Shown: positions 8,600 through 16,500 of the stretch, piece after piece | How positions within the stretch are numbered: the first letter of the stretch is position 1 | How the letters are laid out: each line of letters starts with the position of its first letter | NCBI GenBank assembly: GCA_021821045.1 | Contig: JAKACW010000052.1 | Location: 1-33,124 of the forward strand | Direction of reading: 5' to 3' | Length of the DNA: 33,124 bases | From: Pseudomonadota bacterium | GTDB taxonomy: Bacteria > Pseudomonadota > Gammaproteobacteria > JAADHS01 | Notes under the pieces: generated by a model | Told to the model about the DNA's origin: nothing | What the model saw: only the letters and a program-made list of their open reading frames with translations | Database searches by the model: none | Translations under genes and position numbers: made by a program

Positions 8600-10000
8600 T
8601 CAAACTGCGGCCGCATCGGGGCCAAGGCGATACTTCTTGATGCGGTAGCGTATGGTTTCCCGTGTGGTTCGCAGGGCGGCAGCGGTCGCCGCGACATTAC
8701 CCTTCTTGCGCTTGAGCATCTCCGCGATGATATGCCGCTCGACGTCCTCCAGCCCCATGGAGCCATCAAGCGGTATCAACATTGAATCGTCATTGATCCT
8801 GGCAGCGCTCGGCGTGTCGTTGTTCGCGGGTCTGAGTTGCAGCCATTTCGTCGACACCGCACCGTTGTCGGAGAACAGCAACATGCGCTCCAACACGTTG
8901 CGAAGTTCGCGCACATTTCCCGGCCAGTCGTAACTTTGGAGCTGAGCCCAGACATCCGATGGAATGTCGGCGACAATTATTCCAGTCTGTTTGGCCAACC
9001 CCGCCAAGATGTCGGTGACGAGCGGCTTCAAATCGTCTACGCGGGTGCGCAAGGGAGGCAAAGCCAGGTTAAACACATTCAAGCGATGATACAGATCTTC
9101 CCTAAACTCACCGGCCTCGATCGCTTTGACCAAGTCTCGATTCGTCGCCGCAACGATCTGAACGTCGACCTTGACTTCCTTCTCGCCACCCAAGCGACGG
9201 ATACTTCGATCCTCCAGAGCCTTGAGCAGCTTTGCTTGCAGACCGACGGGCATTTCCCCGATTTCATCCAGGAACAGCGTTCCTCCGTTCGCCTGCTCGA
9301 TCAATCCGCGGCGGCGCCCCTTCGCGTCCGTGAAGGCGCCCGCTTCGTGTCCGAAAAGTTCCGATTCCAATAAGTCCTTGGGTAAAGCGGCACAGTTCAA
9401 TTCGATCAACGGGCCTTCGCTGCGAGGCCCGCTGTAGTGAAGGATGCGGGTGACCAACCCCTTGCCCGTCCCGCTTTCGCCGCTAATGATGAGCGCGCTC
9501 AAGGGGATGTCCGCCAAACGCGACAGCGTCTCGCGAACTTGGGTTGCCGCTTCGCTCCGTCCGACAAACGCCTCGATTCGGTATTTGACCGCTTCGGTGC
9601 GCGACTGGTCCGAAAGTGTACGCTGAGCTAAGGCACTGCGTCGTGCGCTCGTGACAATGACATCGAGGCGCTCCCGCTCGCAAGGTTTCTCGAGAAAGTC
9701 ATAGGCTCCCAACTGAATGGCGCGAACGGACTCGGGCACGCCGCCATAGCCGGTTAGAAAGATCCACTCTCCGTGAATCTTCCGTTTGCGCACGGCTTCC
9801 AACAGATCAAGACTGTTGCCGTCCGGCAGGTTCATATCCGCGATAACAACCAGAGGCGCGAGCCCGTCCTCGAACAGCAGCTTGCGCGCGGACGCCAGGT
9901 CCGACGAAACCGTCACGTCCCATTCCTGCCGGCTGAAGTGACGTTTCAGTTCATTTCCGAACAACGGCTCGTCTTCAATTATCAGCATCGATTCATTCAT
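8600..10000 (-). CDS. Sigma-54-dependent response regulator (NtrC family)
   Basis: This 466-residue activator drives sigma-54 promoters. REC (1-120) has Asp55 as phospho-acceptor and LEKP at 103-106. The AAA+ domain (about 144-375) has Walker A GESGTGKG at 174-181, Walker B GGTLFLDEIGEMP at 239-251, the sigma-54 contact loop GAFTDA at 221-226 (a known variant of GAFTGA), and WPGNVREL at 359-366. A Fis-type helix-turn-helix closes the protein at about 432-457. The ATG at 10000 overlaps the kinase stop by 8 bases (ATGAATGA), so the pair is translationally coupled. The layout resembles GlrR/QseF- and ZraR-type regulators, but orthology cannot be assigned. Several nearby -24/-12 promoters are its probable targets. 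Confidence 0.93.
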   Translation of the reverse strand: MNESMLIIEDEPLFGNELKRHFSRQEWDVTVSSDLASARKLLFEDGLAPLVVIADMNLPDGNSLDLLEAVRKRKIHGEWIFLTGYGGVPESVRAIQLGAYDFLEKPCERERLDVIVTSARRSALAQRTLSDQSRTEAVKYRIEAFVGRSEAATQVRETLSRLADIPLSALIISGESGTGKGLVTRILHYSGPRSEGPLIELNCAALPKDLLESELFGHEAGAFTDAKGRRRGLIEQANGGTLFLDEIGEMPVGLQAKLLKALEDRSIRRLGGEKEVKVDVQIVAATNRDLVKAIEAGEFREDLYHRLNVFNLALPPLRTRVDDLKPLVTDILAGLAKQTGIIVADIPSDVWAQLQSYDWPGNVRELRNVLERMLLFSDNGAVSTKWLQLRPANNDTPSAARINDDSMLIPLDGSMGLEDVERHIIAEMLKRKKGNVAATAAALRTTRETIRYRIKKYRLGPDAAAV

Positions 10001-11444
10001 GACCCGTACACTTCTCCGTTGGAAAGATGATCGTCACGATTCCACCGCCGTGTTCGCCATTAGCCAGCCTCACCGTCCCGTCCTGACTCTGCGCAAAGCG
10101 TCGCACCGTGGCGAGGCCTAAACCCGTACCATCACCACGCTGGCTATTGTACGGTCTGATACCGTTGCGCAACAGATCTTCCGGAAACCCCGGTCCGGAG
10201 TCGTGAACGGAAATGGACAGTGCGCTGTCGTCGCAGCGCGCGTCAACAACGATTTCGCCGGGCTTTCTTCCGATCGCACCGGCGGAATTGAGCAGCAAAT
10301 TTAAAATTGCCTGGCGAAGTCCTGACTCGGGCAAGCGCGCTGTGATATGGTCTGCAATGTCGACACGTATGACGATGTCCTCGGGGATCTGGTAACGCGC
10401 CAACTGAACAAGGGACTCGATACAGGTTCTCAACTTCACAAGCGCGATCTTCTCTGGCCTCATTTTCGCGTCAGCCAAAAAGTTATTCAGCAGACGCTTG
10501 ACCCGATCAAGCTCATTGACTACCAACTCGACGCGCTCGATCAGCTCGGGCTCTTTCAGATCGTCCCTGAGCGACGCCAGGGCCATGGCCATCCCCGCCA
10601 ACGGATTGCGAATCTCGTGCGCGATGCTCGCGCTCAGCTCACCCGCCGCGGCTTGCTGCTGCGCGCGAGACAGTTCAATGTGTTGCTCCAGCAGCGCCCG
10701 GCTGGCGCTGCGCACTTCCGAAGCCAGGGCGTTTTGACGGCTTCGATTGACAGCCTCGTGTTCGGCAAGGCTGCTGACCATCGCATTATATTGGGTAACC
10801 AGCGGCTGCAGCAGGGTGTCCACGGAATCGTCCGAGAACGATGCGTATTCTCTGCGTTCGATTTTTTGCAAAAACTCGCGAAGGCTTTTCAGGGGGCGAA
10901 GGATGCGCCCTTTCAACAACCACACAAGGGAGGCTACCGCGATGGCGAGGCAGATCACGAGCACAACAGACACGCGAAACAGCCAGGCAGACCTATCCTG
11001 AAGCTCTTTTAGTAACTTTGTACGAAAGACAATCTCGGCTTCAAGCGCGCGCCGCAAGTGAAGCACGCCTTCCTCGATGACCGCCTCGCTTATTTCGCCC
11101 TCGCGTTGCGCTAGAGAAAGTTTCCATTGGGCAACCCAAAAAAGACTGTCCGCATCCGGCGTGATACCGAAGTCCTCTTTCCGTTGGGTGAGGTCATTGA
11201 CCGCGGCGATCAAATCTTCCAAAGGTTGCCGTATGTCGCGCAAGGTTGCGGGCGTCTCATCGCCGACCATGCGTTCGTCTAACGTATCGATTGCTTTATC
11301 AACCGCGGAGGAACTGGCGAGATAGCCGTGAATCGGTGTGAGCGCCGCCGCCAAATACCACGCAATGACAACCAACGCGACCGTCGCCACGCTGGCGGCA
11401 ACGATCAATGCGACGCTGATTTTGATCCAGGATCGGAATATCAA
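9993..11444 (-). CDS. Membrane sensor histidine kinase, partner of the sigma-54 regulator
   Basis: This protein has about 483 residues. TM1 is at about 10-35 and a largely helical periplasmic sensor at 36-154. TM2 is at about 155-177, then HAMP, then a HisKA domain with SIAHEIRNPLAG (His276). HATPase_c has an N-box (LNLLLNSAGA), DSGPGF and GTGLGLA. I chose the TTG at 11444 because GAGGG lies about 9 bases upstream and TM1 follows at once. The same frame is open to a TTG at 11510, but that stretch has no ribosome binding site and contains a sigma-54 promoter, whose transcript would begin downstream of that TTG. The kinase stop overlaps the regulator start. The periplasmic signal is unknown, and envelope stress is a reasonable guess. 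Confidence 0.88.
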   Translation of the reverse strand: MIFRSWIKISVALIVAASVATVALVVIAWYLAAALTPIHGYLASSSAVDKAIDTLDERMVGDETPATLRDIRQPLEDLIAAVNDLTQRKEDFGITPDADSLFWVAQWKLSLAQREGEISEAVIEEGVLHLRRALEAEIVFRTKLLKELQDRSAWLFRVSVVLVICLAIAVASLVWLLKGRILRPLKSLREFLQKIERREYASFSDDSVDTLLQPLVTQYNAMVSSLAEHEAVNRSRQNALASEVRSASRALLEQHIELSRAQQQAAAGELSASIAHEIRNPLAGMAMALASLRDDLKEPELIERVELVVNELDRVKRLLNNFLADAKMRPEKIALVKLRTCIESLVQLARYQIPEDIVIRVDIADHITARLPESGLRQAILNLLLNSAGAIGRKPGEIVVDARCDDSALSISVHDSGPGFPEDLLRNGIRPYNSQRGDGTGLGLATVRRFAQSQDGTVRLANGEHGGGIVTIIFPTEKCTGHE

Positions 11445-11493
11445 AGTCTTGCTGCCCTCTTCAGTAGTCGAACGCCAGTGCGTTACAACCAGA

Positions 11494-11509
11494 AGCGAGT
11501 ATTGTGCCA
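11494..11509 (-). promoter_or_regulatory. Sigma-54 promoter of the kinase-regulator operon
   Basis: Minus strand TGGCACAATACTCGCT: a full -24 TGGCAC, correct 10-base GG-to-GC spacing, and a single mismatch in the -12 element (TCGCT for TTGCT). The start point near 11482 gives a leader of about 40 bases to the TTG at 11444. Sigma-54 control of an operon that encodes a sigma-54 activator implies positive autoregulation. Confidence 0.7.
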
Positions 11510-11560
11510 AAAAGAAAAGTTGTTGATTGTTTTAAATAAAGGATGTTCACTAAAAAGAAA

Positions 11561-11600
11561 GTGGGTGTTTTGCCCCACTGGGACGCGCATTTTCACCCAC
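11561..11600. promoter_or_regulatory. Nested inverted repeats upstream of the kinase promoter
   Basis: GTGGG (11561-11565) pairs with CCCAC (11574-11578), and GTGGGTG (11561-11567) also pairs with CACCCAC (11594-11600). The region lies about 50-90 bases upstream of the -24 element of the kinase operon, where activator sites normally sit. It is a candidate enhancer. The rest of the 11511-11769 gap shows no gene. Confidence 0.3.
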
Positions 11601-11694
11601 ACGACGGCGCAACAACCACGCTTTTGACGGCGCGCAAACCGATAGGGTATTTCACATGGCGAAGAATTCGGGCGGGCGCATGGCGTCTCGAAGG

Positions 11695-11725
11695 GCCGGG
11701 AGAAGTCGGCGAGACATCTCCCGGC
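11695..11725 (-). terminator. Hairpin downstream of the DUF2892 gene
   Basis: GCCGGGAGA (11695-11703) and TCTCCCGGC (11717-11725) form a perfect 9-bp stem with a 13-base loop, 45 bases past the DUF2892 stop on the minus strand. No T-tract follows. It may be a terminator or part of a transcribed leader or small RNA. Confidence 0.4.
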
Positions 11726-11769
11726 GTTTAAACGTTCAACTCCGTCGCCGGTTTCGCGCGGGCGGGTTC

Positions 11770-12144
11770 CTATGCGAAACCCGGCTGGGCGACCGCGTGA
11801 TAACGCCGCTCTTCGCGGCGTAGCGCATCGCGCAGCTGAGCGTATTGGTCGGCCGCCATCGGATTGGTATCGATATCGAACAGATCATAGAGCGGTTCCC
11901 AGCCGAGAAAGGCCGTCATTGTGGGATAGATCCCCAGTAACGGCACCACCGACCACCACTCGAGCGGTCCTCCCAGGGTCACGCTTTCCGGGCTGACGAA
12001 GTAGGCGGAAATAATCATCGCCAGACCTGCGACGAGGCGGATAACCCTATCGAGGTAGCCCACATTTCGATACGAATCGATTTTCAGCAGCGCCTCATGC
12101 GTGACGATAGCGTCGAGTGTCTTGGATGTCATGTGTTCTGTCAT
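11770..12144 (-). CDS. DUF2892 inner-membrane protein
   Basis: This 124-residue protein contains the DUF2892 (YgaP membrane-domain) signature. NVGYLDRVIRLVAG leads into TM1 (about 34-51). TM2 (about 64-81) ends in the typical GW-PLYDLF turn. A short charged tail faces the cytoplasm. Family members are small two-helix membrane proteins, often next to rhodaneses. Their function is poorly defined, and the usual Cys of the GWCPLY motif is Glu here (GWEPLY). The ATG at 12144 has an AAAGGAG site. A sigma-54 promoter lies 56-71 bases upstream, which places the gene in the local RpoN group together with the 29-residue peptide gene just upstream on the same strand. Confidence 0.85.
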   Translation of the reverse strand: MTEHMTSKTLDAIVTHEALLKIDSYRNVGYLDRVIRLVAGLAMIISAYFVSPESVTLGGPLEWWSVVPLLGIYPTMTAFLGWEPLYDLFDIDTNPMAADQYAQLRDALRREERRYHAVAQPGFA

Positions 12145-12199
12145 AACTTCTCCTTTCGCATTTTCGAGTGTGATTGACTCTTTGCTTGGTAACGCTGTT

Positions 12200-12215
12200 T
12201 GCATTAAACGTACCA
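12200..12215 (-). promoter_or_regulatory. Sigma-54 promoter of the DUF2892 gene
   Basis: Minus strand TGGTACGTTTAATGCA, with GG and GC ten bases apart and two departures from TGGCACG-N4-TTGCA. The start point near 12189 gives a leader of about 45 bases. It sits between the 29-residue peptide gene and the DUF2892 gene. Confidence 0.65.
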
Positions 12216-12235
12216 GGCGCCGCATTCACCTCGCG

Positions 12236-12325
12236 TCAAAGAACCAGGAAGAACAAAACACCGTAGAGCAACGCCAGAAGCGTTACATCATCCCAAATTG
12301 TTCTCTTGATCTCGTTGGTCTTCAT
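12236..12325 (-). CDS. 29-residue single-helix membrane peptide
   Basis: A short frame of 29 codons encodes MKTNEIKRTIWDD followed by a hydrophobic helix (residues about 14-29, rich in Leu, Val and Phe) and a TGA stop. The basic N-terminus and Leu/Phe-rich end suit a single-pass inner-membrane peptide with its N-terminus inside. An AAGGAG ribosome binding site lies 8 bases before the ATG at 12325. A sigma-54-like element lies about 50 bases upstream. It is too short for most gene callers. No family was recognised. Its place between sigma-54 promoters and beside a DUF2892 gene suggests an envelope-stress peptide, which is inference. Confidence 0.6.
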   Translation of the reverse strand: MKTNEIKRTIWDDVTLLALLYGVLFFLVL

Positions 12326-12371
12326 CGCACGACTCCTTCTTCTGTTCAACCTCGCCACCTAGCGTTCGCGT

Positions 12372-12387
12372 TGCAAAACCAAGGCCT
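12372..12387 (-). promoter_or_regulatory. Possible sigma-54 promoter of the 29-residue peptide gene
   Basis: Minus strand AGGCCTTGGTTTTGCA: a perfect -12 TTGCA and correct spacing, but a weaker -24 element (AGGCCT). The start point near 12362 gives a leader of about 37 bases to the ATG at 12325. It is the weakest of the five but is correctly placed. Confidence 0.45.
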
Positions 12388-12563
12388 GCCTCGAAAACAG
12401 CATTCATCACAGAATGTTATTGACGTTCGAGCTGAAGCGTCGACGAGACTCTGGGGATATTTCACACACCGATGGTTCGCAGGGCACGTTGCCGCGGCGC
12501 GCCGGCGCCGATGAAAGCACCACACCGCATCGACGATATGAAAACAAGCAATGCACGAATGGG

Positions 12564-12579
12564 AACCACCGTGGTGGTT
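12564..12579. promoter_or_regulatory. 16-bp palindrome, candidate shared activator site
   Basis: AACCACC-GT-GGTGGTT is a palindrome with 7-base arms and a 2-base centre. It stands 105 bases before the sigma-54 promoter of the PRC-barrel gene (plus strand) and 177 bases before the one of the 29-residue peptide (minus strand). Both distances are typical for NtrC-type enhancers, so one site could serve both directions. No other feature was recognised in the 12388-12684 gap. Confidence 0.4.
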
Positions 12580-12684
12580 GTTTTCCACAACTCACCGGTC
12601 CGGGGATGTGTGGCACTCGCCCAATAGACGCCTCCGTTTGCAGATTTGGTTCCGTGCAGCAGCAAATCGCGTTCGTCGACGTCT

Positions 12685-12700
12685 TGGCATGAGACCTGCA
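12685..12700 (+). promoter_or_regulatory. Sigma-54 promoter of the PRC-barrel gene
   Basis: TGGCATGAGACCTGCA: GG and GC are ten bases apart, with single departures in each element (TGGCAT, CTGCA). The start point near 12711 gives a leader of about 60 bases to the ATG at 12773. Confidence 0.65.
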
Positions 12701-12772
12701 ACGGATCACCGTGACGTTCAGCGCAACGCAAAAGCGCGAAACTGGAAATCACAATCACCGAGGAGAGTAACG

Positions 12773-13414
12773 ATGAACACGATCACTAAGCGAGTAGATG
12801 TATCGACGGTCGCTCTTTTTGCGAGCGCTTTGGCGTTAGCCAATCCGACTCTCGCGGCCGAGCAGGACACGCCGACTGCGAGCGATACGATTACATTGTC
12901 TGCAGGACCCGCGGGCAGCGCTGATCCCACGACCCGTACCGACAACGCGCCGCAAGCGCCAAACTTGAACGCGCCCGGCGAAGCTGCGTCCGGATTCGAG
13001 AATCAAACGCCAAACCCGGATGATCCGCAACGCCCGGGCATGGCCGCGACAAAGCCAATGGCGGTGGACTCCAATCAGCTGGTTTCCTCCTACCAACAGC
13101 TCAAGACCGGCGGCGCTCTGCGCGGAGGCGCCATCATTGGCAAGAAGATTGTCGGCGCAAACGGAGAGGACATCGGCAAGGTCGCAGAGATCGCGGTTTC
13201 GCCGGACGGAGGCATCTCCAATGTCGTCGTATCGGTCGGCGGTTTTATGGGCGTAGGCGACCGCTTGGTAGTGCTCCCATGGGAAGCGTTGGAAATTTCC
13301 CCCTCCAATGACACCATCAAGGCCTACGTAACCAAGTCGGAAATCGCCCAAGCACCGTTGTTCGACGAGATTTCCGATAGCGGAATGCAGCTTGAACTGG
13401 AGGAGCCGAAGTAA
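12773..13414 (+). CDS. Secreted PRC-barrel domain protein
   Basis: This 213-residue protein has a signal peptide (1-29, cleavage near TLAA-E) and a disordered Pro/Asn/Thr-rich linker (30-100). A PRC-barrel domain follows at about 117-195 (GKKIVGANGEDIGKVAEIAV, then VLPWEAL). PRC barrels bind other proteins or RNA in many settings. Secreted versions are common in stress-induced envelope proteins of Proteobacteria but have no defined activity. The ATG at 12773 has a GAGGAGAG site at 12760-12767. A sigma-54 promoter lies 73-88 bases upstream, and the gene is divergent from the 29-residue peptide and DUF2892 genes. It probably belongs to the same RpoN response. A strong hairpin follows the stop. 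Confidence 0.88.
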   Translation: MNTITKRVDVSTVALFASALALANPTLAAEQDTPTASDTITLSAGPAGSADPTTRTDNAPQAPNLNAPGEAASGFENQTPNPDDPQRPGMAATKPMAVDSNQLVSSYQQLKTGGALRGGAIIGKKIVGANGEDIGKVAEIAVSPDGGISNVVVSVGGFMGVGDRLVVLPWEALEISPSNDTIKAYVTKSEIAQAPLFDEISDSGMQLELEEPK

Positions 13415-13468
13415 CAATCGATGCCGGCACTTGGTCGCGCATACCGCACTCATGCCCGGCGATTCAAT

Positions 13469-13493
13469 GCGGCCCCTCAATTCGAGGGGCCGC
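13469..13493. terminator. Hairpin between convergent PRC-barrel and peptidase genes
   Basis: GCGGCCCCTC (13469-13478) and GAGGGGCCGC (13484-13493) form a perfect 10-bp GC-rich stem with loop AATTC. It lies between two convergent genes and is likely to stop both, although no T-tract follows on either strand. Confidence 0.6.
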
Positions 13494-13518
13494 CGATCCC
13501 GTGATCACGGCACTGATC

Positions 13519-16500
13519 TCATCGCTCCAGCACCTGCAATTCCACTTCCCGCCTCTGACCGTCACGGTTGAACGACAACGCCACGGTCGCCCCTGGCATC
13601 AAATCACGCAGCAGCCGCGCATAACCCGCCAGGTCGTCAATAGCTTCCCGATTGATTGCGACAATGATGTCGCCGCCTCTTAGACCGGCGCGCGCGGCGG
13701 GCGAATCGACCACGACATCGGTGATGCGAACGCCGGGCCCGCCGTAGGCGAAATCGGGCACAGTCCCGACGCTGACGCGGCGACCTTGAACCTGCCTTTG
13801 CCCGTTGCCCGATTGAGCGACCTTTGCGGCGTCGTTCGATATAGTCGCGCTCAGCGGCTCGGGGCGCGAACTCAAATATTCCGCGGCCTCCTTGAGCACC
13901 GCGGCGACTTTCACCAGTCCTGCGCTATCGACTTTGTCCGCCGTGTCACGGGGCGAATGAAAATCGCCGTGCACGCTGCCGAACAATTGGACCGACGGCA
14001 CGCCGGCCTGAATGAAGCTGGTTTGATCGCCGGAGCCGAAATCGTCGGCGACGGCGTTGACGTTGACGCCCGTAACGAACTGCGCGCCGCGAAAAATGTG
14101 CACCCATTCGCGGGCGGTACCCGTCCCGAAAATGGTCACCGGCGCGCTGCCCAGGCGGCCCACTGTGTCCAGGTTAAACAACGCGATGGCTTTTGCGGCG
14201 GGATAGGCGTCATAGTTTTTTACGTAGTATTGCGATCCCAACTTGCCGGCCTCCTCGCCGGTGAAGGCCACGAACACCAGCGTACGTTCCGGCTTCCACT
14301 CGCTTGCCGCCATTCGCGCCAGCTCCAACATCACCGCCAGACCGCTGGCGTTGTCGTCGGCGCCATGGTGAATTGCGCCTTCGTTGCCGGCGCGCACGTC
14401 GGGCCAGCCGCGGCCCAAATGATCATAGTGGGCGCCGATGACAACGCTCTCCCGCGCCAATTTCGGATCGGCGCCGGGTACAACGCCGATGATGTTTTTC
14501 ATGGTCACGTCCCGGTCCAATCCTTCCACATGTTGCGTCCACTCTTGAATGTAGCTGTCGCTGTCGGCAAAGCCCGGCGCGAGCCCCGCATCGCGAAACG
14601 CACCCGCCAGATAACTTGCCGCCTTTTCCAACCCTTCACTGCCTAGGCCGCGTCCGTCCATCTCATCCGCCGTCAAGGCGCGCACATGGTTCATCATGCG
14701 TGCTTCATCGAACACGGGGGGCAACTGAGCAAGCGGCGTGCGCGGAGCAAGGCGGCCGACGATGACGTTGACCTGCGCGTTGTCTTTCTGCGTCACCGCC
14801 ATTTGCATGGGCGAACGATCCACCGGCCATTGACCCTTGGCGGTGTTGGTCGGTTCGTCGCCGGTGAAAGCGAGGTAGCTGTATTTTCGATAATGCGGCA
14901 ATTTGCGGCCAAGACCCGCAATTGCATTGACGTTGTCGGTGGCGACCCAGGCGATCGCATGCTGCGGATTGCCGGGATTGGGCGCCGTCACGACCACCGC
15001 ATGCTGCGCTCGCAAGAATGTATCGCTGGCGATGACGAGCGCATCTGAGCTCACAGTGGCGTTGTAACGCCCGAGGGCGTCGTTCACACCAGGCAGAAAA
15101 CGATTGGTCCACCCAAACAGCCATACTGCACGATCGTCCGGCAAGCTTGCGATCTCGTTGTCCAGCTTGACCTCCACGCCGCTTTCCTGCGTGTTCTGCC
15201 ATTCATCAGCCAATTCGCGATAGCCCTTGATGAGACTTGCATCGGCATTGGCGGGCAGCACCAACAATGCCTGATCCGCGCCGAATGCCCGCGACAGTGC
15301 GGCCGGAATTTCATCGCGGTCGAGGCGGCGAAACAAGTCAAACTGAGGATCGACCGCCAAGTGCACCGGACGTTTGGCGACATCGAGAGTGAGCGCAAGG
15401 CGCTTGTCACGCATCGCGACAGTCGTTTCCAGCGCCATCTCCTCGCCTTCAAGGGAGATGGCCACGGGCACGTCGAGCACGTAGGCGGCGCCGTCTTGAA
15501 TTTGCTCGATCTCGGCGGTCAGGCGAAAACCCTGATCGATCGGTTCGGCGCTGGCCGCTCGCAGTACCAACTGCGGCGACCCAGTGCGTTTGACCCATTG
15601 GTCGAACATGCCGTTAAAGTCGATTTCCGCGACACGGCTGAACACGCGCTGCAGATCGTCGAAGCCCGCCGTTTTGAATTTGTACTGCATGAAAAACTGA
15701 TGCAGCGCTTTCTCGAACAACTGATCGCCCATTTGCCGGCGCAGCATGTGGAACAGCATTTGGGTTTTGCCGTAGCCCACCACTTCGGTTACCGAACTGT
15801 GGCGCGAGCGAAAATCGGTCAGTGGGAAATCCTTGTTGGCGTCGACAAAGTCCGCGTAGTGTTGCAGCAGTTGCCGGCGATGCTGGTCGCCCAAACCGCG
15901 CTGCTCTTGAATCAGATGATCCGCCAAGTACGCGGTAAGCCCCTCGGCCCAGTTGCCGGTGGCATAGTCGACGTAAACGCCGTTGCCCCAATAGTTGTGG
16001 AGAATCTCGTGGGGATAGGAGCTGTGAATAATAAACGGCAAGCGCAGCACCTTCGACCCGAGCAACGTAAATGACGGCATGCCGTATCCCGTCTCCCAGA
16101 AATTCTCCACCAGCGCGAACTTAGCGTAGGGATAGGGGCCGATGAGTTGCCGGTACATTTCCAGATACTGGGCCGTCGCTTCGAGGTATTTGCGAGCCAA
16201 AGCCTCATCCTGGTCGCGCAGATAAACCATGGCCTGTGCCGCACCCGCGGCCTGGGTGTACACATGGAATGGCGCGGCGATCAAATAGATCTCTTCCTGG
16301 GGCGTGGATTCCGTCCACCGGATGCGATTCTGCGCCCCGGTTGGTTGTTCCACGAGACGTTGCCCCTGACTGACCGATTCCCAGTTCGGCGGCAAGCGGG
16401 TTTCGAGATCGAAGGTGACGGGTTGATCTTCGATATAGGGATACCAAAAGGATGTTTGAGCGAGAAACACGCCGTCACTGCTGATGGTACCCGGTGTCTC

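Noticed and set aside
11543-11731. Plus-strand 62-codon frame upstream of the kinase operon
   Set aside because: No ribosome binding site, no hydrophobic or domain pattern, and it overlaps the inverted repeats of the presumed control region.
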